This document shows positions 7,373 through 15,763 of a DNA stretch of 36,448 nucleotides, piece after piece. The position numbers and the translations under genes were made by a program. Source of the DNA: an uncultured Clostridia bacterium (lineage in GTDB: Bacteria; Bacillota; Dehalobacteriia; UBA4068; JAAVYR01); contig CAMNVD010000003.1 in the NCBI GenBank assembly GCA_946562005.1, positions 1-36,448 on the forward strand, in the 5' to 3' direction. Positions within the stretch are counted from its first letter, which is position 1. Each line of letters starts with the position of its first letter. Below the pieces are notes generated by a model. The model was given only the letters and a program-made list of their open reading frames with translations, was not told where the DNA came from and made no database searches.

Positions 7373-8035
7373 ATGTATCGTTTTCAATTTGGCAGATTAG
7401 TCTTGCCGGTAACGCCGTCTAAGCTGACGGTGAAAATCAAAGGAAATAATAAGACCTTATCACTGGTAAACGAGAGGGAAATGAGTATTTTGAGAGCGCC
7501 GGGGCTAACGGAAATCACCTTTGATGCGGTCCTTCCTATGCTGGGGCGTTATCCTTTTTCCGCAGTGTCTTATCGATGCCCGGATTATTATTTGAATGCC
7601 TTTGAAAAACTAATGCTGGCCAAAAAGCCTTTTCAGTTTTCTGTCATTCGGAAGGCTCCAGATGGTAAGGAGCTCTTTGATACTGATATGAAGGTAAGTC
7701 TGGAGAGCTATACCATTACCGAAGACGCAAATCAGGGTTTAGACCTGACGGTATCCATCACGCTAAAGCAATACATAGAATATACAACTAAAACAAAATC
7801 AGTTATTCAGCCAAATGAAGAGAGTGAGCCGACTATCATTGAGGAAAACATCCGAGATGCAAGCTCTGCGCCAAAGGAGAAAACTTATATGGTGAAACCT
7901 GGTGATTGTCTTTGGACCATTGCGAAAAAGTATTATAACGATGGAGCGCAGTACAAAGAAATTTATGAGGCCAATAAGGATAAGCTGAAAAGCCCAAATC
8001 TGATTTATCCTGGACAGGAGTTGATATTGCCATGA
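7373..8035 (+). CDS. LysM-domain tail protein, XkdP family
   Basis: The 220-residue protein has an XkdP-type N-terminal part (MYRFQFGRLVLPVTPSKLTVKI) and a C-terminal LysM domain (about residues 170-220: KTYMVKPGDCLWTIAKKYYN...NLIYPGQELILP). LysM binds peptidoglycan. In contractile tails of this type the protein links tube tip and baseplate. The start codon abuts the tape-measure stop, and its own stop overlaps the next start (ATGA), so translation is coupled. Confidence 0.92.
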   Translation: MYRFQFGRLVLPVTPSKLTVKIKGNNKTLSLVNEREMSILRAPGLTEITFDAVLPMLGRYPFSAVSYRCPDYYLNAFEKLMLAKKPFQFSVIRKAPDGKELFDTDMKVSLESYTITEDANQGLDLTVSITLKQYIEYTTKTKSVIQPNEESEPTIIEENIRDASSAPKEKTYMVKPGDCLWTIAKKYYNDGAQYKEIYEANKDKLKSPNLIYPGQELILP

Positions 8036-8997
8036 AGGTAGATTTAATCATCACTCACGGTAGTACGCTGTATTATCCTATTGTAGAAGAGGATATCAGT
8101 GTGGAGTGGGACAGAAAAGGTGTGCCTGGTAAATTAAAATTCAAAGTAGTAAAAGACGATGTGCTTTCCTTCCAAGAAGGAGATGCCGTAAAGCTATCTG
8201 TAGACGGGATAGATTTATTTTACGGCTTTGTTTTTACCAAAAGCAAATCAGGGAAGTCGCCCTATCTTATCGAGGTGACGGCTTATGACCAGCTGCGGTA
8301 TTTCAAAAATAAAGATACCTATCATTACACCAACAAAAAGGCCAGTGAGGTGGTGCAGATGATAGCCGAGGATTTTCGCCTGAGCGTTGGAGAGCTGGAC
8401 GATACAGGGTATGTGATTCCTTTTCGTTCTGAGCCGGATAAGACGCTCTTTGATGTTGTGGGAAATGCTTTGGATGAAACAGTACAGGCCACAACAAAGC
8501 TCTATGTGCTTTATGACGATGTAGGCAAGCTAACGCTAAAAAACATTGAAAATATGAAGCTGAACCTCATACTGGACGCTGATACCATTGGCAACTATTC
8601 CTACGCTAGCACCATCGACAGCATGACCTACAACCAAATCAAAATCACCTTTGAGAACCAGGATACTGGGGCCCATGAAATCTTTATCGCCAAGGACAGC
8701 TCCAATATTAACCGTTGGGGGTTGCTCCAATACACGGATAATGTGAAAAATGCTGTAAATGGTGCGACTAAAGCAGAGGCGCTATTAAAACTTTATAATA
8801 CCAAAACCCGCACGCTATCCATTTCTGATGCGTTAGGTGACAAACGGGTGCGGGCAGGGTCCTCTGTCATCGTAAAGCTAGATCTTGGCGATATTAACAT
8901 TCAAAGTTATTTATTAGTGGAAAAGGTAACTCATAAATTCAAACAGGAACAACATCTGATGGATTTAAGATTGCGAGGTGGTACATTTGTCAGCTGA
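8032..8997 (+). CDS. Baseplate hub protein, XkdQ family
   Basis: The 321-residue protein follows the LysM protein with a 4-bp overlap, as xkdQ does in PBSX. It has the hub-like beta-rich fold signals of this family: GSTLYYPIVEEDISVEWDRK near the start, FYGFVFTKSKS at about residue 63, and YLLVEKVTHKF near the C-terminus. In the family it is the gpD/gp27-like hub that joins the tube to the baseplate. Its last 11 nt overlap the next gene. Confidence 0.9.
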   Translation: MKVDLIITHGSTLYYPIVEEDISVEWDRKGVPGKLKFKVVKDDVLSFQEGDAVKLSVDGIDLFYGFVFTKSKSGKSPYLIEVTAYDQLRYFKNKDTYHYTNKKASEVVQMIAEDFRLSVGELDDTGYVIPFRSEPDKTLFDVVGNALDETVQATTKLYVLYDDVGKLTLKNIENMKLNLILDADTIGNYSYASTIDSMTYNQIKITFENQDTGAHEIFIAKDSSNINRWGLLQYTDNVKNAVNGATKAEALLKLYNTKTRTLSISDALGDKRVRAGSSVIVKLDLGDINIQSYLLVEKVTHKFKQEQHLMDLRLRGGTFVS

Positions 8998-9382
8998 TAT
9001 TAACGCTTTTCTTGGTAACGTGAAGCGTGCGGCAGTAGAAGCAGTTGCTGCTGGAAGCCCAATGTCTTTTCTTCTCGGTAAGGTAACCAGCGTTTCACCT
9101 CTCAAAGTTCAGATAGACCAAAAGCTGGAGCTCATAGAAGCCCAGCTTATCCTTACCAATGCGGTGCGGGATTACACCGTCAATATGACGGTAAACCATG
9201 AAACAGAAGCGGCCGCTGGCGGCAGTGGTGATGCAGCCTTTGCTAGCCATAAACATAGCTACACAGGAAAGAAGGCCTATACCGTTCATCTAGGACTAAA
9301 GCCTGGTGAGCAAGTGTTGCTCTTAAGGACAGATGGCGGACAGAAATTCATTATTTTAGATAGATTGGAGGCGCTAGCATGA
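8987..9382 (+). CDS. DUF2577 baseplate protein, XkdR family
   Basis: The protein of about 131 residues carries the DUF2577 pattern: FLLGKVTSVSPLKVQID in the first third, and LKPGEQVLLLRTDGGQKFIILDR at the end. This is an OB-like fold, the spike/hub position in PBSX-type tails. I prefer TTG 8987 because GAGGTGG lies 5 nt upstream of it; the upstream GTG 8978 lies inside that site. The stop overlaps the next start (ATGA). Confidence 0.88.
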   Translation: MSADINAFLGNVKRAAVEAVAAGSPMSFLLGKVTSVSPLKVQIDQKLELIEAQLILTNAVRDYTVNMTVNHETEAAAGGSGDAAFASHKHSYTGKKAYTVHLGLKPGEQVLLLRTDGGQKFIILDRLEALA

Positions 9383-9771
9383 TACCGAAAACAGATATGG
9401 ACATGGTAACCTTAAAAACACAAATCCAGTCCAGCGCCACTTATTATCTGGATAAGGAAAACGGAAGAATCCGAGGCGCTGTAGATAAGTTGGAAGCAAT
9501 GAAGCAGGCTATTTATCTCATTCTTCATTCAAAAAGATATGCGCACCTTATTTATTCCTGGAACTACGGTACAGAACTACGAGACCTGATAGGGGGCAAT
9601 AAAGCATATGTATTGCCGGAGATAAAGCGCTGCATTACCGAAGCGCTCCTCCAGGACGACCGTATCACAGAAGTGGATAACTTTGTCTTTGAGACACGTG
9701 GAGCAAAAGTCCATGTGTCTTTTACGGTTCATACCATTTTTGGTGAGATAGCAGAGGAGGTGAATATTTAA
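9379..9771 (+). CDS. DUF2634 baseplate wedge protein, XkdS family
   Basis: The 130-residue protein belongs to the gp25-like/DUF2634 group: GAVDKLEAMKQAIYLILHSK, then YSWNYGTELRDLIGG, then a C-terminal strand pair. The gp25-like proteins nucleate sheath assembly on the baseplate wedge. It overlaps its neighbours by 4 bp and 1 bp and is in the conserved order DUF2577-DUF2634-baseplate J. Confidence 0.92.
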   Translation: MIPKTDMDMVTLKTQIQSSATYYLDKENGRIRGAVDKLEAMKQAIYLILHSKRYAHLIYSWNYGTELRDLIGGNKAYVLPEIKRCITEALLQDDRITEVDNFVFETRGAKVHVSFTVHTIFGEIAEEVNI

Positions 9772-10829
9772 TGTATGAAAATAAAACCTATGAAATCATT
9801 CTACGGGAGAAGTTAGCACGGGTAGCCGACAGCCTGGATAAGCGGGAGGGCTCTATCATCTATGACGCCTTGGCGCCGAACTCTTTAGAGAGTGCCATGA
9901 TTTATGCGGCGCTGGATGCTGTCCTTAATGAAACGTTTCCTGATACGGCAAGCAGGGAATACTTGATTCGTCGTTGTGCAGAACGGGGCATCAAGCCCTA
10001 TGTTGCCACAACGGCTCTGGGTATTGGTGAATTTAATGTGGCGGTACCGCTAGGCAGCCGTTTTTCCTGTGGCAAATACAACTGGGTGGTGACGGAACAA
10101 ATAGACACAACACAGTTTTATCTCACTTGTGAGACGGCAGGGGCAGACCCTAACGGCTACACGGGAACGCTTATTCCTATTGATTACATCGAGGGGTTAA
10201 CCATGGCGGCGCTCGTTTCTATTGCTATTAACGGTGAAGATGAAGAGGATACGGAATCTTTGCGGCTGCGCTACTTAAACAGCTTTCACGGGCAGTCTTA
10301 TGGCTTTAACCGTGCTCAGTATGTAGAAGTGGTGGAGGCTCTTCCTGGTGTAGGCGGTTGTAAACCATACCGGGCCTGGAATGGTCCGGGAACGGTGAAG
10401 CTAGTCATTACTGACAGTGAGTATGGTGTGCCATCAACAGAACTGATTGATTCTGTGCAAACTGCCATGGACCCGATTCAGAACAGCGGTGAAGGTGTGG
10501 GACTGGCGCCTATCGACCATGAAGTAACGGTAGCAGGTGTGGCTGCAAGCGCAATCAATATTGCAACCTCTCTTACCTTTGCGTCTGGTTGGACCTTGGA
10601 AGAAGCTTTGCCTTACATCCAACAAGCTATTGATGACTATTTTGACGAGTTAAACGTTACTTGGGCAAGAGAAGAAAATCTCTTAGTGCGGATTTCTCAG
10701 ATTGAATACCGGTTGCTTGCGCTTGCCGGGGTGGTGGATATTAGTGGTACCACCTTAAATGGCAGCACTGGTAATCTTCTGCTGGATAAAAATGCTATTG
10801 CCGTAAGGGGGACTTTTACCAATGAATAA
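9771..10829 (+). CDS. Baseplate J family protein, XkdT
   Basis: The 352-residue protein has the baseplate J features: KREGSIIYDALAPNSLE near the N-terminus, EDTESLRLRYLNSFHGQSYG in the middle, and the PGVGGCKPYRAWNGPGTVKL segment. In the family it builds the wedge arms of contractile-tail baseplates. The start overlaps the stop of the gene before it (TAATG), and its end overlaps the next gene by 8 bp, so the baseplate genes form one tightly coupled operon. Confidence 0.94.
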   Translation: MYENKTYEIILREKLARVADSLDKREGSIIYDALAPNSLESAMIYAALDAVLNETFPDTASREYLIRRCAERGIKPYVATTALGIGEFNVAVPLGSRFSCGKYNWVVTEQIDTTQFYLTCETAGADPNGYTGTLIPIDYIEGLTMAALVSIAINGEDEEDTESLRLRYLNSFHGQSYGFNRAQYVEVVEALPGVGGCKPYRAWNGPGTVKLVITDSEYGVPSTELIDSVQTAMDPIQNSGEGVGLAPIDHEVTVAGVAASAINIATSLTFASGWTLEEALPYIQQAIDDYFDELNVTWAREENLLVRISQIEYRLLALAGVVDISGTTLNGSTGNLLLDKNAIAVRGTFTNE

Positions 10830-11382
10830 TTTTAACACAGCTAGAACTATTGATTTATTGGGGTATTTGCCGGATGTGTTAAAAGATACTAAGGAAATGC
10901 AGGCCATTATGGCGGCAGAAATGCCGGAAATCCAGGCTCTTTGGCAGGCTTGTGAGGATGTGCTAAACGACCAATTCATTGTGGAAGCGACAGAAAACGG
11001 CGTGGCACGCCGAGAAAAGATGCTTGGTATATCTCCTTTTGCAACAGATACCTTAGATGATAGAAAATTCCGCATTTTGAGCCGCTATAATGAGCAGCTG
11101 CCTTATACGCGGCAAAGCCTTAGGCAACGGCTAGCCACTCTTTGCGGCGAAGATGGCTATAGTATAGAATTTCTCACCAAAGATTTTACGGTGAAAGTGA
11201 AAGTGGAATTGACTGTTAAAAAGCAGGAGGCAGCAGTTGGGGAAATGCTGGAGCGAGTGTTGCCTTATAATATGGCGTTTACCGTGGAGCTATTGTACAA
11301 CCAATGGCAAATGTTGGAAGATAGCACCTGGGAAGCTTTTGCTTCCAAAACTTGGAATGAAATACGAGAGGAGGTTTTATAA
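10822..11382 (+). CDS. DUF2313 tail protein, XkdU/YmfQ family
   Basis: The 186-residue protein begins MNNFNTARTIDLLGYLPDVLKD and has the DUF2313 pattern (REKMLGISPFATDTLDDRKF, then RYNEQLPYTRQSLRQRLATL). It corresponds to gpI-like proteins that connect the baseplate periphery to the tail fibres. It lies between baseplate J and the fibre, as expected, and its stop is directly followed by the fibre ATG. Confidence 0.9.
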   Translation: MNNFNTARTIDLLGYLPDVLKDTKEMQAIMAAEMPEIQALWQACEDVLNDQFIVEATENGVARREKMLGISPFATDTLDDRKFRILSRYNEQLPYTRQSLRQRLATLCGEDGYSIEFLTKDFTVKVKVELTVKKQEAAVGEMLERVLPYNMAFTVELLYNQWQMLEDSTWEAFASKTWNEIREEVL

Positions 11383-13506
11383 ATGGCGGATTATACGAAA
11401 AATTACAACTTAAAAAAGCCCTCCCCCGAGGACTTTGTGGATATTGCCGACATCAACGGCAATATGGATAAGATAGATGAGGCGTTACAGGAATGTAAAG
11501 ATAGTCTTTTAAGCAAAGAAGACAAAGAAAGGCTTGACACATTGCTGAATCCTGCTGATGAAGATATCCTTTTTGCTGTGCCAGGCGAAGATGGTGATAA
11601 TGCCATAGAAGTGAAAAAAGACAAAGAAACAGTTATCCGGAATAATCTTAATGTGGGAGAGGATAACCTTGTTTATGGGAAAGGCGCTGTTGTCGAAGGA
11701 CGAAAATCTATAGCTGTACCAGGCACGCTATATAATATTATAAGTTCTGATATTGAAAACAACCAGATTACCCTAGAAAACCCTTTATCTGCTAATGAAA
11801 TAGGGCGAAAGGTTATTCTCCATGCTACATCTGCTGCTAGAATTCCAGTGGAAGTAGAAATTTTAGGGATAGATGAAACTGGTCAAATTGTTACTGTATC
11901 AGAGTTAGCATATTCTTATAATAAATTGCTTTTACCTACAACAATCAGTACAAGCAGCTTTAATTATACAGCTCATGCAGAGGGTTCTAAAACCATTGCC
12001 TGTGGGATTACCGGTAGTCACGCAGAGGGGCGGCGAACAATTGCAAGTGGTATCAATGCTCATGCGGAAAATTTTGCTACAGAAGCAAGGGGGAGTTATT
12101 CTCACGCTGAAGGATATTATACGAAGGCAAATGGAGGCTATCAGCACGTACAAGGGAAGTATAACATTGAAGATACGGAAAGCAAGTATGCGGATATTGT
12201 TGGTAACGGCTCATCGGAAAGCAGTCGCTCTAATGCTTATACCTTAGACTGGAATGGTAACGGTTGGTATGCTGGAGATGTGGAAAGCGCTGTCGGTGGG
12301 AAGCTTAGTGAAAAGGCGGATAAAATTTATGTTGACAGTGCGGTTGCTAATTTAGGGCAAGCCGGAATAAAATTTACCAATGTTACAATTGGCGGGAAAA
12401 TGCAAAAAGCGAGTTCTCCATCGGTTTTAAGTGAGAGTCGAAGCGAACCTGCTACAACGTCAATTGGTAATTATGCCTTATTCGGAGGGGGTGGAGGTAG
12501 TTCATCGGTGGTAGATGTGTATAATACCAGTTTGAGTAGAAGCACACCAACCCCATTAAGTGTGGGAAGAAGTGAATTAGCGTCTACAACAGTTGGAAAT
12601 TATGCCTTGTTTGCGGGAGGTTATGCCAGTGCCGCCTCTGCAGTAGTGGATGCATATAATGCCAGTTTAAGCAGAAGCACTCCAGCGCCTTTAGCAACTG
12701 CTAAACGTTCTATGCTAGGGGGAACTATTGGAAATTATGCACTGTTTGCTGGTGGGAGCGCGACAACTATTGATGCTTATAATACCAGCTTAACTAAAAT
12801 AACAGTTACGGATTTAAGCCGAATGGCATCGAATAGTAGTGCTGTAACAGCTGTTGGTAATTATGTTCTTTTTAATAGTAGCTATTACAATAGTGGCCCA
12901 TGGTATACTCAAGTAGATGCTTATAATACAAGCGTTACTAAAACCTTGTTGGATGCTTATGAGGCAGGGTGGTCGGAATCAGCTGCGACAACGATTGGTG
13001 GCTATGCTTTATTTGCCGGAGGTTATCATCAGTCTTCTATCTTTACTGCAAATATATATGTTTATGATGCTGGTTTAACAAGAACAATGCCTACTCAATT
13101 AAGTAAGGCAAGGGAATTTATGGGCGCAACAACTGTTGGCGGATTTGCTTTGTTTGCGGGTGGTAGCAGTGGTAGGGGAAGCGCTACCACTTATTATGAT
13201 GTTGTGGATATTTATAATGAAAATTTAACAAAATCAGTTGGCTCAAGTTTAAAAGAAAAAAGGAATCATCTCGTAGGCGGAACTGTTGGCAGTTATGCCC
13301 TATTTGCCTATAGTGATGGCACCTTTGATACTTACAAAGAGATTGTTGCCGAACTTGCTATACCTGCTTTTAGTAAATACTATTTTACCGGGGTTACAAC
13401 AAGTGAGCAAACAACTATTAAAGGAAGAACGATTACCAGTAGTATTCCGTTAACTGGATATATCAAAAAAATTACAGAATTAAGCGGCATGATAACCGCA
13501 AATTAA
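11383..13506 (+). CDS. Tail fibre / receptor-binding protein with kelch-like repeats
   Basis: The 707-residue protein starts with the MADYTKNYNLKKPSPEDF baseplate-attachment segment. At about residues 195-290 it has YadA-head-like repeats (SHAEGRRTIAS, SHAEGYYTKANG). From about residue 350 to 650 it carries roughly seven repeats of about 45 residues built on GNYALFAGG...VDAYN.SL, a kelch-like beta-propeller pattern. The C-terminus is short and strand-rich. It is the likely receptor-binding fibre that fixes target specificity. The repeat DNA is not identical from copy to copy, so this is an old protein repeat. Confidence 0.85.
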   Translation: MADYTKNYNLKKPSPEDFVDIADINGNMDKIDEALQECKDSLLSKEDKERLDTLLNPADEDILFAVPGEDGDNAIEVKKDKETVIRNNLNVGEDNLVYGKGAVVEGRKSIAVPGTLYNIISSDIENNQITLENPLSANEIGRKVILHATSAARIPVEVEILGIDETGQIVTVSELAYSYNKLLLPTTISTSSFNYTAHAEGSKTIACGITGSHAEGRRTIASGINAHAENFATEARGSYSHAEGYYTKANGGYQHVQGKYNIEDTESKYADIVGNGSSESSRSNAYTLDWNGNGWYAGDVESAVGGKLSEKADKIYVDSAVANLGQAGIKFTNVTIGGKMQKASSPSVLSESRSEPATTSIGNYALFGGGGGSSSVVDVYNTSLSRSTPTPLSVGRSELASTTVGNYALFAGGYASAASAVVDAYNASLSRSTPAPLATAKRSMLGGTIGNYALFAGGSATTIDAYNTSLTKITVTDLSRMASNSSAVTAVGNYVLFNSSYYNSGPWYTQVDAYNTSVTKTLLDAYEAGWSESAATTIGGYALFAGGYHQSSIFTANIYVYDAGLTRTMPTQLSKAREFMGATTVGGFALFAGGSSGRGSATTYYDVVDIYNENLTKSVGSSLKEKRNHLVGGTVGSYALFAYSDGTFDTYKEIVAELAIPAFSKYYFTGVTTSEQTTIKGRTITSSIPLTGYIKKITELSGMITAN

Positions 13507-13519
13507 GGAGGAAAAGAAA

Positions 13520-13876
13520 ATGAGTAGATATGCAATTTGGAACAAACAAGATTCTATTATCACCCCGATTGGGGAAGTATTAACAGCCCAGCAGTGGAAG
13601 GAACGCTACCCTGTAGCCGGTGTAGACAGTATCAAAGTGGTATGCGCAGCCGGGGAAATCAACGGCGCCTTCTTTGGTACGCTGGGGCAAATGGTAGATA
13701 TGTATAGTAATCAGGGGTGCGACTTTTCTGCTTGCGTGACAGATGAGGACAAGCTGGCAGCGATTGAAGCCTTTGAAGATGAAATGAATAAACCAGACGA
13801 TACGCCAAGCGCAGAAGAACGAATTGCCGCTGCTATGGAGTACCAAGTAATGGCCACATTACCGGATGCGGAATAA
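13520..13876 (+). CDS. Fibre-associated protein of unknown function
   Basis: The 118-residue protein (MSRYAIWNKQDSIITPIGEV...) directly follows the fibre gene behind a good ribosome site (AAGGAGGAAAAG). The first 85 residues look like a compact domain with TAQQWKERYP, and the rest is an acidic helix. Its position suggests a tail-fibre accessory or assembly protein. No catalytic motif is visible. Confidence 0.7.
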   Translation: MSRYAIWNKQDSIITPIGEVLTAQQWKERYPVAGVDSIKVVCAAGEINGAFFGTLGQMVDMYSNQGCDFSACVTDEDKLAAIEAFEDEMNKPDDTPSAEERIAAAMEYQVMATLPDAE

Positions 13877-13892
13877 GAAAGGAGAAATAGGA

Positions 13893-14027
13893 ATGAACTT
13901 TGTAACCATTAAACGAAACTTTGATAAAGGATTATGGAATCTGGCTATGGTGAAAATGGCAGTAAGGAAGGGCATTATTTCTGCCGAGCAATATGCTGAA
14001 ATCACCGGGGAATCCTATACAAACTAA
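13893..14027 (+). CDS. XkdX family small tail protein
   Basis: A 44-residue product starts MNFVTIKRNFDKGLWNLAMV and ends AEQYAEITGESY. The pattern of a short W/K-rich helix followed by GIISAEQY.EITG is that of XkdX, a small protein found right after fibre genes in PBSX-like tails. AGAAAGGAGAAATAG gives a good ribosome site. Its molecular role is not known to me. Confidence 0.85.
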   Translation: MNFVTIKRNFDKGLWNLAMVKMAVRKGIISAEQYAEITGESYTN

Positions 14028-14064
14028 CCCATTTGTACAATAAAAACATAGAAAAATAGATATA

Positions 14065-14136
14065 AGAAAACACCTGCTACACGAGCTAAAATAAAGTGTT
14101 TTAAGCGTTGTGTTTTAGGGGTGGCAGGTGTTTTCT
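14065..14136 (+). promoter_or_regulatory. Long hairpin between XkdX and holin
   Basis: AGAAAACACCTGC (14065-14077) is perfectly complementary to GCAGGTGTTTTCT (14124-14136), with a 46-nt loop containing a smaller TAAAA/TTTTA pairing. It may slow or partly stop transcription before the lysis genes or protect the mRNA end. There is no clean U tract, so full termination is doubtful. Confidence 0.5.
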
Positions 14137-14166
14137 ATATGGATAATGGATAAAGGAGGCGTGATA

Positions 14167-14577
14167 TTGCGAGAATGTGTTTGTAGTTTATTGGGCGCAT
14201 TAGGCGCCGCTATTTCATATTTATTTGGGGGCTGGGATACGGCCATGATGACCTTACTGCTTTTTATGGGTATTGACTATGTTTGTGGTTTGGTTGTAGC
14301 AGGCTTTTTTAAGAATTCTCCTAAAACGGAAAGCGGTGCATTGGAATCTAGAGCTGGCTGGAAGGGGTTATGTAGAAAGGGTATGACCCTTTTGATCGTG
14401 TTGGTGGCTTATCGTCTGGATTTGATGATGGAAACTGCCATCGTAAAGGATGGTGTGGTGATTGCTTTTTTAGCAAATGAGGTGATTTCCATTATTGAAA
14501 ATGCAGGCCTAATGGGAGTGCCGATTCCTGCTGTGATTACCAATGCCATTGATATGCTAAATAAAAAAGTAGAATAA
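14167..14577 (+). CDS. Phage holin, family 4 (TcdE-like)
   Basis: The protein of about 136 residues has hydrophobic segments at about residues 8-24, 27-47 and 70-90, and the family-typical TLLLFMGIDYVCGLVVAGFF, AGWKGLCRKG and GVVIAFLANEVISIIENAG. TcdE-type holins form the membrane lesion that releases lysin and particles. I choose TTG 14167, 7 nt after AAAGGAGG; an upstream GTG at 14128 lies in the hairpin arm. It follows the fibre block and precedes the lysin. Confidence 0.92.
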   Translation: MRECVCSLLGALGAAISYLFGGWDTAMMTLLLFMGIDYVCGLVVAGFFKNSPKTESGALESRAGWKGLCRKGMTLLIVLVAYRLDLMMETAIVKDGVVIAFLANEVISIIENAGLMGVPIPAVITNAIDMLNKKVE

Positions 14578-14640
14578 AAATAAAAAGATGGTGAATCACG
14601 CAAGCAAATATGTGGTAAAATAAGTATAGATGGAAATAGG

Positions 14641-14679
14641 AAAAGCACCCAAGGCAGTAGAGCCGGGGGTGCTTTTTTC
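14641..14679 (+). terminator. Hairpin terminator between holin and lysin
   Basis: AAAAGCACCC pairs with GGGTGCTTTT, followed by more Ts (14641-14679). It lies 25 bp before the lysin gene. Complete termination would leave the lysin silent, as I see no consensus promoter between them, so it may set a lower lysin level by partial readthrough. Confidence 0.75.
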
Positions 14680-14702
14680 TATGGAGAAAAGGAGGTGAGA
14701 AT

Positions 14703-15281
14703 ATGACATTACCATATGAAGGGAAAATCCGGGTAACGAAACTCTATGGTACACCGCCGCCTAAAGGCTTTACCTATGCGGCAGGGAAACATAGCGGTAT
14801 GGACCTTGTAGGGGTGAATAGTAAAAATGTCCGGGCTGTTGCAGCAGGGACAGTGATTCGTTCTGGCTATGACCCTAGTGGCTGGGGTAACTATGTGGTT
14901 ATCTCTCAAGTGGATGGCTATAGCTGCATCTATGCTCATTTAAATAAACGAAATGTGGTAGTAGATGAAAAAGTCCAGGCTGGGCAGATTCTGGGTATAG
15001 AGGGCAATACCGGCAATGTAACCGGTAGCCACCTGCACTTGGAGCTAAGGAAAGTCTATGCGGACCGAATGACGACTATAGACCCGGCAGAGTACTTAAA
15101 GATTAAGAAAAAGACAGGAGACTTGGAAATGGAAAAAGACACGAATGCTGTAAGCGACTGGGCGAAGGAAGCCTGGGCTTGGGCAAAAGAAAAAGAGCTC
15201 TTGGATGGCACTCGTCCTCAGGAGCCTATTACCCGAGAAGAAATGGCGGTAGTTCTGGAGCGGTTGGCTGCTGCAAACTAG
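14703..15281 (+). CDS. M23-family endolysin with SLH-like C-terminal repeat
   Basis: The 192-residue protein has an M23 zinc metallopeptidase domain (residues 1-140). The zinc ligands are His30 and Asp34 (HSGMD) and His112 in HLHLE, with catalytic His79 (YAHL). M23 enzymes cut peptide cross-links in peptidoglycan. After an acidic linker, residues 150-192 (WAKEAWAWAKEKELLDGT...TREEMAVVLERL) look like one S-layer-homology repeat, a possible wall anchor. With the holin it would release particles by lysis. The ribosome site AAAGGAGGTGAG is strong. Confidence 0.9.
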   Translation: MTLPYEGKIRVTKLYGTPPPKGFTYAAGKHSGMDLVGVNSKNVRAVAAGTVIRSGYDPSGWGNYVVISQVDGYSCIYAHLNKRNVVVDEKVQAGQILGIEGNTGNVTGSHLHLELRKVYADRMTTIDPAEYLKIKKKTGDLEMEKDTNAVSDWAKEAWAWAKEKELLDGTRPQEPITREEMAVVLERLAAAN

Positions 15282-15382
15282 ATAAGATTTAGGTTATCCG
15301 GGAAGGTTGCGAGGCGAGCTGTATAGGTCTAGTTTTAGTTGTGTTTGTAAAAATATGGTTTTGCAAAAGATGAAAAATTTCC

Positions 15383-15411
15383 TTGACACCATTACCATGA
15401 AAGCTTATAAT
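15383..15411 (+). promoter_or_regulatory. Consensus promoter of the trpB T-box leader
   Basis: TTGACA at 15383-15388 and TATAAT at 15406-15411 are separated by exactly 17 bp, a perfect sigma-A promoter. Transcription would begin near 15418, at the start of the T-box leader. Confidence 0.9.
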
Positions 15412-15417
15412 GCAACT

Positions 15418-15707
15418 AAACCAGAGAGAAAGTGTAAGTAGGCAAAGCAGGTACCTTACAGAGAGCCGCCGGCGGTGTGAGTGTGGCAGGGAGTGTTTCG
15501 CTGAATGGGCTTTTGAGGGCAATCCGAAATGGATGATAACATCATCTGTCAGTAGGTGCGACGGAGGGGCACTCCGTTATCAAGACCGGCGTATGTATGT
15601 ACGCGCAGAGGTGGACGCAAAAGATGATGCGTCAAGCCGGGTGGTACCGCAGAAGTGTATGTTAACGCTTTTGTCCCAGCATTTTATGGGGCAAAAGCGT
15701 TTTTTTA
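15418..15707 (+). promoter_or_regulatory. T-box riboswitch, tryptophan-specific
   Basis: The leader shows the stem I landmarks (GGTGTGAGTGTGGC at 15474-15487), the specifier segment CTGAA-TGG-GC with TGG at 15506-15508, the T-box sequence CGGGTGGTACCGC at 15638-15650 and a terminator (15664-15701, AACGCTTTTG with CAAAAGCGTT plus Ts). In T-boxes uncharged tRNA pairs with the specifier and T-box and prevents termination. The TGG codon means induction on tryptophan starvation, consistent with the gene behind it. Confidence 0.93.
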
Positions 15708-15763
15708 TATTCTTTTCTCTATTTTGTCCCTTGAGAAAATATGAAACAAAGGAGAGACTGCAC

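Noticed and set aside
9095-9289. Reverse-strand frames across the baseplate genes
   Set aside because: They overlap well-supported tail genes throughout and lack ribosome sites.
15410-15763. In-frame extension of trpB upstream of 15764
   Set aside because: It runs through the T-box and its terminator; ATG 15764 has a clear ribosome site and fits the family length.
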